DNA of 27,072 nt from an uncultured Clostridium sp. (GTDB taxonomy: Bacteria; Bacillota; Clostridia; Clostridiales; Clostridiaceae). A model generated the notes under the pieces. That model saw only the letters and a list, made by a program, of their open reading frames with translations, was not told the DNA's origin and did no database searches. The position numbers and the translations under genes are program-made. This document shows positions 14,786-21,058 of the stretch, in pieces; the first letter of the stretch is position 1; every line of letters begins with the position of its first letter. The stretch spans positions 1-27,072 of the forward strand of contig UQBY01000031.1 in the NCBI GenBank assembly GCA_900539375.1, given 5' to 3'.

Positions 14786-15685
14786 TTATTTATTGTACAT
14801 TAAGTACATTAAATCTTGAGCAATTGTTGCTGCAGCAAGTGCTGTTATTTCTCCATGGTCATATGCAGGAAGAACTTCAACTAAATCAGCAGCTACAACA
14901 TTTATTCCTTTTAGTTCATATAATAATTTTCTAACTTGAGCTGAAGATGGACCTCCTATAACTGGAGTACCAGTTCCAGGTGCAGCTGATGGGTCTAAAG
15001 CATCAATATCAAAGGTTAAATAAACTGGCATATCGCAAACTATTGATTTTATTTTAGCTGCTAAATCTTTCATATCCATAAATACTGCTTCTTGAGCATA
15101 GATAATATTATAACCACACTCTGTCATTTCTGTTCTAATAAATACTTGTGCTGAATGTGATGGGTCAATACAACCTTCTGCTTGTAAATCATATGCAAAA
15201 TTTGCATGTGATACATTTCCATCTGTACATGGTGTACTATCTTGATGTGAATCAAAGTGAAGTAATGCTAATTTTCCATACTTTTCACTTGCTGCTCTTA
15301 CCATTCCATAAGGGATTGTATGGTCACCACCAAGGGTTAGTAATTTACATCCTGCATTTAATATTTTTTTTGCATGTTCATAAGTTTCTTCTAACATAAC
15401 CTTTGTTGTATTAGCACCAACATAATATCCTACATCTCCATAATCAATAATCTTAGCTACTTGGCTAATTTTATAATCCCATGGATATGAAAAACAATTA
15501 GAAAGTTGACTCATATTACGTATAGCTCTAGGACCAAGTCTTGCTCCAGGACGATTTGTAACACCACTATCAAAAGGTACTCCCATAATAGCTATATCAA
15601 CACCTTCTAAGTCTCTTGTTACTGGATATAAATTAAAGCTTGGTATTCCTCCATAATGTAAATGTTTTTGAATTTCGTATTCCAT
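14786..15685 (-). CDS. speB: Agmatinase-family ureohydrolase
   Basis: This 299-residue binuclear Mn-type hydrolase would release urea from a guanidino compound, classically agmatine to putrescine. All six expected metal ligands are present: His122 (G-G-D-H), Asp145, His147 and Asp149 (H-F-D-S-H-Q-D), and Asp226 and Asp228 (T-F-D-I-D-A-L-D). The P-G-T-G-T-P-V-I-G-G block (236-245) and E-V-L-P-A-Y-D are as in agmatinases. The substrate loop, normally H-G-T-M/P-F, reads His160-A-N-F-A, so the substrate preference may differ. GGAGG precedes the ATG. It is co-transcribed with the TauA-like lipoprotein and divergent from the pucR-like gene. A terminator hairpin and a half-palindrome lie in its leader. 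Family membership is certain; agmatine as substrate is not. Confidence 0.88.
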   Translation of the reverse strand: MEYEIQKHLHYGGIPSFNLYPVTRDLEGVDIAIMGVPFDSGVTNRPGARLGPRAIRNMSQLSNCFSYPWDYKISQVAKIIDYGDVGYYVGANTTKVMLEETYEHAKKILNAGCKLLTLGGDHTIPYGMVRAASEKYGKLALLHFDSHQDSTPCTDGNVSHANFAYDLQAEGCIDPSHSAQVFIRTEMTECGYNIIYAQEAVFMDMKDLAAKIKSIVCDMPVYLTFDIDALDPSAAPGTGTPVIGGPSSAQVRKLLYELKGINVVAADLVEVLPAYDHGEITALAAATIAQDLMYLMYNK

Positions 15686-15720
15686 AATATATTCCTCCTA
15701 TAATGCACATAACATATTTT

Positions 15721-15763
15721 TTAATAAAAAAGGTGCTAGAAACTGTATTTCCTAGCACCTTTG
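15721..15763 (-). terminator. Leader terminator (possible attenuator) before the agmatinase operon
   Basis: AAAGGTGCTAG and CTAGCACCTTT (15728-15739 / 15752-15762) form a stem of 11 or more bp, extended by AAA/TTT. Read on the minus strand the stem is followed by TTTTTTATT, a proper intrinsic terminator. It lies 36 nt upstream of the agmatinase start, with no other gene in the leader. Confidence 0.7.
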
Positions 15764-15827
15764 CTGTGTTTTTTAATTAACTTGTTGATATTATTATGGA
15801 CTTTTTATCTTAATATTACAATGTAAC

Positions 15828-15837
15828 TTGTGCACAA
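15828..15837. promoter_or_regulatory. Palindromic operator in the agmatinase/pucR-like divergent region
   Basis: TTGTGCACAA is a perfect 10-bp palindrome about 70 bp before the pucR-like gene and about 140 bp before agmatinase. Nearby on the minus strand is ACATTGTAA, the same block that precedes the P-II promoter. A larger version of the palindrome stands before the P-II operon, suggesting a shared regulator. No strong consensus promoter is visible in the 220-bp region, which would fit activated genes. Confidence 0.5.
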
Positions 15838-15906
15838 ATAATTTTGTTTCTCTAGCACTAAATATTAAATGTTTATGTTAAAATCGTAATATATGAGGTG
15901 ATAACA

Positions 15907-17112
15907 GTGAATTGTGAAGACTTAATAAATATGAAACAAATTAAAGATGGTATGAAATTAATTGCTGGTGAAAAGGGCATTAGAAGAAATATTAGATGGA
16001 TTTATTTTGCTGATTGTATTCAATGTTTGAAAGATGATTTTAATTTAGTTGAACTTATACATGGTGGGGAGTTAGTTATAGTAACTAATGAAAGATTAAC
16101 AGATAATGATGAAAAAATTATAGATATGATAAAAGTTATGAATAAAAAAGAAATAGCAGCTTTTGTTATAAATGAGGGACAAATATCTAAAAGGGTTAAG
16201 GATTATTGTAATGAAATAGAGTTACCCTTATATGAACTATCAGTAAATTTACATCTTATAGATTTATCTCAAATAGTATGTAAAGCTTTAGTTGAAGAAG
16301 AGAGTAATATTAATTCAAGAGAAAGAATTTTATCAACTATTTTATACTCAGAACATTTACAAGTAGAGGATGTTTTAGAACAAGCTAAATATATAGGAAT
16401 TAATTTATCTGGTGAGCAGAGAATAATAGTTATGGATATAAATGAAAATAAAAACTTAGGTGAAGGTAAGTTTATGAAAATACAAGACAAGATTAAAAAA
16501 GATATGGAATCAGAAGTTAGTTTTTATGGATTAAAAAAGCTTGTAACATTATCCCAATCAAATTATATAGTAGTTCTCTTACCATTAAATATATTTAGCA
16601 ATGAAATATTAACTTCTATATTAAAGAAAATAATAAAAAAAGTAGAAAGTATTTATAAAATATCTCTAAAAGTAGGGGTAGGAACAGCATATGAATATAT
16701 TGAAGATTTAAAAAAGAGTTATCAAGAAGCTAAAAGTGCTATAGATATATCAAATATTATGACAAATGGAGAAAAGATATATTTTTATGAAAGCCTTGGA
16801 ATTTACTCACTAATAACACAAATTAATAATGGTAAGTTTCTTGATAGTTATGTGGAAAGTAAAATAGGAAAACTTATTAAAATGGATAAAATGCAAGAAG
16901 GAGACCTTTGTGATACTTTAGAAACTTATTTAGAACATAATTGTAATGCTAATGCTACATCAGAAGCTTTATTTATACATAGAAATACTATGAGATATCG
17001 TATGGATAAAATTAAAAAAATATTAGATGATGATATTAATAATATGTCTGTACTTTTAGAATTAAAACTTGCTTTTGCAATTAAACATTATAGAGATAGA
17101 AGAGATGGTTAG
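15907..17112 (+). CDS. PucR-family transcriptional regulator
   Basis: This predicted 401-residue regulator has three parts. The N-terminal PucR-type sensor domain (about 1-120) has the L-I-H-G-G-E-L-V-I-V-T-N block. A degenerate GGDEF-like middle domain (about 150-300) includes S-Y-Q-E-A-K-S-A-I-D-I. The C-terminal helix-turn-helix (about 330-395) has A-L-F-I-H-R-N-T-M-R-Y-R-M-D-K-I, the diagnostic PucR/CdaR signature. The start is GTG at 15907, with GAGGTG at 15895-15900; the in-frame GTG at 15898 is part of that ribosome-binding site. It lies between agmatinase and the P-II/ABC operon, with palindromes on both sides, so it probably activates these nitrogen genes. There are no purine genes nearby. 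Confidence 0.88.
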   Translation: MNCEDLINMKQIKDGMKLIAGEKGIRRNIRWIYFADCIQCLKDDFNLVELIHGGELVIVTNERLTDNDEKIIDMIKVMNKKEIAAFVINEGQISKRVKDYCNEIELPLYELSVNLHLIDLSQIVCKALVEEESNINSRERILSTILYSEHLQVEDVLEQAKYIGINLSGEQRIIVMDINENKNLGEGKFMKIQDKIKKDMESEVSFYGLKKLVTLSQSNYIVVLLPLNIFSNEILTSILKKIIKKVESIYKISLKVGVGTAYEYIEDLKKSYQEAKSAIDISNIMTNGEKIYFYESLGIYSLITQINNGKFLDSYVESKIGKLIKMDKMQEGDLCDTLETYLEHNCNANATSEALFIHRNTMRYRMDKIKKILDDDINNMSVLLELKLAFAIKHYRDRRDG

Positions 17113-17123
17113 AAGACATTTGT

Positions 17124-17146
17124 TTATTGTGCATTATGCACAATAA
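17124..17146. promoter_or_regulatory. 23-bp perfect palindrome upstream of the P-II operon
   Basis: The core ATTGTGCATTATGCACAAT (17126-17144) extends by TT/AA to a 23-bp perfect inverted repeat. Its centre (17135) is about 65 bp before the predicted P-II transcription start, a typical activator position. It shares TTGTGCA/TGCACAA with the palindrome at 15828. PucR-type control is the likeliest reading. Confidence 0.65.
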
Positions 17147-17165
17147 TAATTATATAATACAAACA

Positions 17166-17194
17166 TTGTAACAAGTTGAAAATGTCAATATAAT
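17166..17194 (+). promoter_or_regulatory. Promoter of the P-II/ABC operon
   Basis: TTGTAA (17166-17171) and TATAAT (17189-17194) are separated by 17 nt. The -35 box is imperfect, in keeping with an activator bound at the palindrome upstream. The predicted start is near 17201, before the leader terminator. Confidence 0.55.
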
Positions 17195-17225
17195 ATAAGC
17201 ATAAAGTACATAATAGTTAAAAGAC

Positions 17226-17263
17226 AAGGGCGTCAAAAGTAATATTTTGACGCCCTTCTTTTT
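17226..17263 (+). terminator. Leader terminator (possible attenuator) before the P-II operon
   Basis: AAGGGCGTCAAAA (17226-17238) is perfectly complementary to TTTTGACGCCCTT (17245-17257), a 13-bp stem with a 6-nt loop, followed by CTTTTTA. It is the most GC-rich hairpin in the window. It may simply end the pucR-like transcript, but the promoter at 17166-17194 lies before it, so P-II transcripts must also cross it. Confidence 0.8.
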
Positions 17264-17304
17264 AGTTAAAATTAAAAGTTTATTTTAGAAAGGATGATAA
17301 AGTT

Positions 17305-17631
17305 ATGAAGATGATTAAAGCTGTTATAAGACCAGAAAAATGTGATGAGGTATTAAACAAATTATGTGAATCAGGATATCGTTCTGTAACAAGATTTGGT
17401 GTTATAGGAAGAGGTAAACAAAAAGGATTAAAAGTTGAAGATGTATACTATGATGAAATTCCAAAGGAAATGCTTATGGTAGTTGTTGAAGATGAAGATG
17501 TTGATAAAGTCACTAATATAATTGTTAAAACTTCAAGAACAAATGATGAGGGAGCTTTTGGAGATGGAAAAATATTTATTTTCCCAGTAGAAACTGTTAT
17601 TACAGTAAGTTCAGGAAAAAATGAATTGTAG
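17305..17631 (+). CDS. P-II nitrogen regulatory protein, NifI1-like
   Basis: This 108-residue trimeric signal protein senses 2-oxoglutarate and ATP/ADP and controls a partner by contact. It begins M-K-M-I-K-A-V-I-R-P-E-K, standard P-II. The T-loop G-R-G-K-Q-K-G-L (about 36-43) followed by Y-Y-D-E-I-P-K matches the NifI1 group known from clostridia and methanogens, where the GlnB uridylylation Tyr context is absent. The B-loop G-D-G-K-I-F sits near 86-91 after a slightly longer N-D-E-G-A-F-G turn. It lies 11 nt before a second P-II gene and then transporter genes, without nitrogenase, so the likely target is this ABC transporter or the agmatinase. Confidence 0.88.
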   Translation: MKMIKAVIRPEKCDEVLNKLCESGYRSVTRFGVIGRGKQKGLKVEDVYYDEIPKEMLMVVVEDEDVDKVTNIIVKTSRTNDEGAFGDGKIFIFPVETVITVSSGKNEL

Positions 17632-17642
17632 GAGGCTATACA

Positions 17643-18005
17643 ATGAAACAAGTTATTATTATTTTAAGACCTAATTGTTATTTTAAAACAAAGGAAGCAT
17701 TAAGTGATAATCGTTTTTTTGCTATGAGTACTAAAGAAGTGTTAGGTAGAGGAAAGTCAACAGTTCATTTTACAGCAAGTGAAGATGAAAATTTAAGTAT
17801 TGCAGAAAAAAATTATGAAAATACTCTTCTTGCTAAAAAAATGATTGAAATGGTTGTGCCAGATGAAGCAGTTAATGCAGTTATAGATATTGTCCTTTCT
17901 GTAAATAGTCATGGAACAGAAGGAGATGGAAAAATTTTCGTACTTCCTGTTGAGGAAAGTATTCGTATCCATACAGGTGAAAAAGGTGAGGATGCACTTA
18001 TATAA
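17643..18005 (+). CDS. P-II nitrogen regulatory protein, NifI2-like
   Basis: This 120-residue second P-II protein begins M-K-Q-V-I-I-I-L-R-P. The T-loop starts G-R-G-K-S-T-V but is longer and unlike the first (residues about 35-65, with E-K-N-Y-E-N-T-L-L-A-K-K-M), as in NifI2 proteins. The C-terminal E-G-D-G-K-I-F-V-L-P-V-E-E block is intact. AGGAGG precedes the ATG and overlaps the end of the first P-II gene. NifI1 and NifI2 act as a heteromer in nitrogenase control; the adjacent pair here suggests the same partnership applied to nitrogen-compound uptake. No uridylylation Tyr is evident. Confidence 0.86.
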   Translation: MKQVIIILRPNCYFKTKEALSDNRFFAMSTKEVLGRGKSTVHFTASEDENLSIAEKNYENTLLAKKMIEMVVPDEAVNAVIDIVLSVNSHGTEGDGKIFVLPVEESIRIHTGEKGEDALI

Positions 18006-18023
18006 AAGAAAGGTGTGTATAAA

Positions 18024-18821
18024 ATGAGGAACTATAAAGATAGAGGAGATTTTCGATTAAGAAAAGAAATTTCAAAAAAACGCTATATGGCATCAGGAAT
18101 ATTAACATTTGTTATTATATTTTTAATATGGATAGTTCTTTGTGCAAGTGGAGTAGTTAAAGAAATGTTTTTGCCATCTCCAGCTAAAGTATTAAAAGAT
18201 ATAATTGAAACAGCAAAAGATGGAACACTTTGGGCAAATATGGGATATAGTATTTTCCGTATTACAATGGGATTTATTATAGCAAGTTTAGTAGGCATTC
18301 CACTTGGAATTTTAGCAGGAAGTTTTAAGTCTTTTGAAGCTATAATTTCTCCTATATGTGAATTTATTCGTTATATGCCAGTTCCAGCCTTTGTTCCATT
18401 AGTAATGGTATGGTGTGGAATAGGAGAAGGAGCAAAAATTACTATTGTATTTTTAGGTTGCTTTTTCCAAGTAGTATTAATGATTGCAGATGATGCAAGA
18501 AGTGTACCAGATGATTTACTTTCATCTAGTTATACATTAGGAACAACAAGATGGTCTACTATTACAAAAGTATTAATTCCTGCGATGTTACCAAAGATGA
18601 TGATGACATTGAGAATGATGATTGGATGGGGTTGGACTTATTTAACAGTTGCAGAACTTGTTGCTTCTAATTCAGGCTTAGGTTATTCAATATTAAAGGC
18701 ACAAAGATTTTTACATACAGAAAGTATTTTTTCTGGAATATTAATAATTGGGATATTAGGATTAATCACAGATAGAATGTTTGCCTTTGCGATTAAGAAA
18801 ATGTTCCCATGGGCTGAATAG
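18024..18821 (+). CDS. NitT/TauT-type ABC transporter, permease
   Basis: This inner-membrane subunit of the SsuC/TauC class, 265 residues, has about six hydrophobic segments, the first at about 25-45 after a basic N-terminus. The conserved coupling loop is S-S-Y-T-L-G-T-T-R-W near 170-180, then L-I-P-A-M-L-P. Earlier blocks L-P-S-P-A-K-V-L and Y-M-P-V-P-A-F-V-P-L are family signatures. The ATG at 18024 follows GAAAGGTG; an upstream in-frame GTG at 18015 overlaps that site. It is co-transcribed with the two P-II genes and the following ATPase. The binding protein that completes the importer is the lipoprotein at 13755-14759. Confidence 0.92.
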   Translation: MRNYKDRGDFRLRKEISKKRYMASGILTFVIIFLIWIVLCASGVVKEMFLPSPAKVLKDIIETAKDGTLWANMGYSIFRITMGFIIASLVGIPLGILAGSFKSFEAIISPICEFIRYMPVPAFVPLVMVWCGIGEGAKITIVFLGCFFQVVLMIADDARSVPDDLLSSSYTLGTTRWSTITKVLIPAMLPKMMMTLRMMIGWGWTYLTVAELVASNSGLGYSILKAQRFLHTESIFSGILIIGILGLITDRMFAFAIKKMFPWAE

Positions 18822-18838
18822 AGAAGGAGGAATCAGAA

Positions 18839-19672
18839 ATGGCAAAGAAAAAAATAGAAACAGTAGATACAACTGGCTCTCCACTTAAAGCTCATGTTGC
18901 TAGTAGTAAAATTCTTGCAGAACATATAGATAAAATATATACATCTGGCAAGAAAAGCACAAAAGCTATAGAAGATGCATCTATAGACATTCAGGATAAT
19001 GACTTTGTTTGTATTGTAGGTCCATCTGGATGTGGTAAATCTACACTTTTAAGAATGTTGGCTGGATTGGATTTTCCTACAAGTGGAAATATCATAGTAA
19101 ATGATAGAAAAGTTACAGGACCTGGCCCAGATAGAGGAATGGTTTTCCAAACTTATACTCTTTTCCCTTGGATGAGTGTAGAGGATAATATAAAGTTTGG
19201 TTTAAAATTAAAGAATATGCCAAAAGATAAACAGGAAGAAATAGCTAAGCGATATTTAAAAATAATAGGACTTGAAAAGTTTGCAAAGTCATATCCTAAA
19301 GAATTATCAGGAGGGATGAAGCAAAGAGTTGCTATAGCAAGAGCCTTAGCAAATCAGCCAGAAGTACTTCTTATGGATGAACCTTTTGGAGCATTAGACC
19401 CACATACAAAATCTATGATGCAACTTTTAATGCGTGAAATATGGGAAAAAGAACATCCTACAGTTGTCTTTATAACACATGATATTGATGAAGCAGTATT
19501 TTTAGCTAATAAGATTTATGTAATGTCAGCAAGACCTGGAAAGATTATGAAGGAAGTGAATGTATATTTACCACATAAACGTACATTAGAATTAAAGGAT
19601 TCTACTGAATTTATAAAAATCAGAAAAGATATAAATTCTTTACTATATTCATCAAATAAAAATGTGGAATAA
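18839..19672 (+). CDS. NitT/TauT-type ABC transporter, ATP-binding protein
   Basis: This 277-residue cytoplasmic ATPase belongs to the SsuB/TauB class. Walker A G-P-S-G-C-G-K-S is at 61-68, the Q-loop Gln at 104 (V-F-Q-T-Y-T-L-F-P-W), the signature L-S-G-G-M at 156-160, Walker B L-L-M-D-E at 177-181 and the switch His at 214 (T-H-D-I-D-E-A). The F-P-W-M-x-V and T-H-D-I-D-E-A-V-F-L-A signatures are those of nitrate, sulfonate, taurine and similar importers. An N-terminal extension of about 25 residues precedes the ABC domain. GGAGG lies before the ATG. It is a plausible P-II contact target in this operon, though that is inference. Confidence 0.92.
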   Translation: MAKKKIETVDTTGSPLKAHVASSKILAEHIDKIYTSGKKSTKAIEDASIDIQDNDFVCIVGPSGCGKSTLLRMLAGLDFPTSGNIIVNDRKVTGPGPDRGMVFQTYTLFPWMSVEDNIKFGLKLKNMPKDKQEEIAKRYLKIIGLEKFAKSYPKELSGGMKQRVAIARALANQPEVLLMDEPFGALDPHTKSMMQLLMREIWEKEHPTVVFITHDIDEAVFLANKIYVMSARPGKIMKEVNVYLPHKRTLELKDSTEFIKIRKDINSLLYSSNKNVE

Positions 19673-19714
19673 AAAAATAGTATTTATTATAAGCAGTAAG
19701 AAAGAAGGTATAGT

Positions 19715-20881
19715 ATGAGTATAAATAGAATAGTGTGTACAAAAACTTCTTATTTTGGAGAGTTTGCAAGAAATGAAATAAAAACTGAAATAGAAAAATA
19801 TCATTTTAAAAAGGCTTTTCTAGTTTCAGATAAAGATTTAGAAAAGTGTGGAGTAGTTTTAAAGATAGAGAAAGTTTTAAAAGAAAATAATACACCCTAT
19901 AAATTAGATTTAGAAGTAAAACCTAATCCTACAATTGAAAATGTTCATTATGGTTTAGAACTTTTTAAAAAAAGCAATGCTGATTTTATTATAGCAGTAG
20001 GTGGAGGTTCTGTAATAGATACAGCAAAGGCAATTGCAGTTATAGCAAATAATCCTGAAAATGAAGATGTAGTTTCATTAGAAGGAGTGGATAAAAGTAA
20101 AAACCAAGCCATTCCTATAATTGCAGTACCTACAACAGCAGGAACTGGTTCTGAAACCACAATGGATTATGTTATTACAAATACAAAAGAAAAAAGAAAG
20201 ATGGCTTGTATGGATTCTAAGGTTATTCCTATTGCAGCTATTCTTGATACAGAAATTATGTCTTCCTTACCATTAAAGTTAACAGCAGCAACAGCTATGG
20301 ATGCCTTAACCCATGCTATAGAATCTTATTTATCTAAAGGAGCATTCTCTTTTTCAGAAATGCTTTCATTAAAAGCAGTAAGCTTAATTTCAGAAAACTT
20401 TCTAAAGGTTCTTAAAAATCCAAATGATTATGAAGTACGTAAACAATTAGCAATTGCTCAATATATAGCAGGAATGAGTTTCACTAATGTAGGCCTTGGT
20501 ATTGTTCATTCTATGGCACATCCATTAAGTGCGTTTTATGATATACCTCATGGTGTAGCAAATGCATTAATTTTACCCTATGTATTAGAATTTAATGCTG
20601 ATGTATGTAAAGAGAAGATTATTGAATTATCTTATGCATTTGATAAAGATTTTGATTCAAAGGGAGATTGGCAAAAGGCAGCTAAGCATTGTTGTGAAAT
20701 AATAAGTTCATTTAATAAAGCAGCAGGGTTACCTGAGGTGTTATCAGAAATTGGAGTAAAAGAAGAAGATTATGATGCTTTAGCACAATCTGCTTTTACT
20801 GATGCTGCAACAGCTGATAATCCAAAGGAAGTTAATGTAGAAACATTTAAAAATTTATACAAAAGTATGTATAAAATATAG
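19715..20881 (+). CDS. Iron-containing alcohol dehydrogenase, FucO-like
   Basis: This 388-residue enzyme is of the same superfamily as the gene at 10338 but from another branch. G-G-G-S-V-I-D is at 96-102 and T-T-A-G-T-G-S-E at 140-147. The Fe ligands are Asp196, His200 (D-A-L-T-H), His265 (G-I-V-H-S-M-A-H-P) and His279 (I-P-H-G-V-A-N-A). The M-A-H-P-L-S-A-F-Y-D-I-P-H-G segment closely follows lactaldehyde reductase FucO. GAAGG precedes the ATG. It lies 42 nt after the ABC ATPase and may be the last gene of the P-II operon. A link to nitrogen uptake is not obvious; it may reduce an aldehyde left after deamination of the imported compound. Confidence 0.9.
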   Translation: MSINRIVCTKTSYFGEFARNEIKTEIEKYHFKKAFLVSDKDLEKCGVVLKIEKVLKENNTPYKLDLEVKPNPTIENVHYGLELFKKSNADFIIAVGGGSVIDTAKAIAVIANNPENEDVVSLEGVDKSKNQAIPIIAVPTTAGTGSETTMDYVITNTKEKRKMACMDSKVIPIAAILDTEIMSSLPLKLTAATAMDALTHAIESYLSKGAFSFSEMLSLKAVSLISENFLKVLKNPNDYEVRKQLAIAQYIAGMSFTNVGLGIVHSMAHPLSAFYDIPHGVANALILPYVLEFNADVCKEKIIELSYAFDKDFDSKGDWQKAAKHCCEIISSFNKAAGLPEVLSEIGVKEEDYDALAQSAFTDAATADNPKEVNVETFKNLYKSMYKI

Positions 20882-20943
20882 AATGAAGAATTAAATGATT
20901 TTCACCAGATGATATAGCTAAATGGATTCCTACAGAAGTATAA
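20882..20943 (+). pseudogene. Short coding remnant after the FucO-like gene
   Basis: Directly after the TAG of the dehydrogenase the DNA can be read N-E-E-L-N-D-F and then, after a one-base shift in a TTTT run, S-P-D-D-I-A-K-W-I-P-T-E-V-stop. The composition looks protein-coding, unlike ordinary intergenic AT-rich sequence. I do not recognise the family. It may be the tail of a deleted gene or a lost C-terminal extension. At 20 residues, chance is a real alternative. Confidence 0.25.
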
Positions 20944-21058
20944 AAAAATAAATAATATTTTTTATTTGTGGATAATCTTTATTTATTAGAAAAAATATGT
21001 TATTATTAATTTGTTCATTAATAGTTTGAAGTTTTTTTAATTTATGGAGGTATGATAA
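20944..21058. other. Intergenic region before fprA
   Basis: This A/T-rich region holds a weak A/T hairpin (AAAAAATA...TATTTTTT type, about 20943-20965) that could end the upstream operon. I see no consensus promoter that I would defend for fprA, though it must lie here if the gene is independently expressed. GGAGG near 21044 serves the fprA start. Confidence 0.35.

Noticed and set aside
15686..15906. Guanidine riboswitch before the agmatinase/ABC genes
   Set aside because: The gene context invites it, but neither leader shows the paired ACGR-loop hairpins of class II nor a recognisable class I or III core. Only a terminator hairpin is visible.
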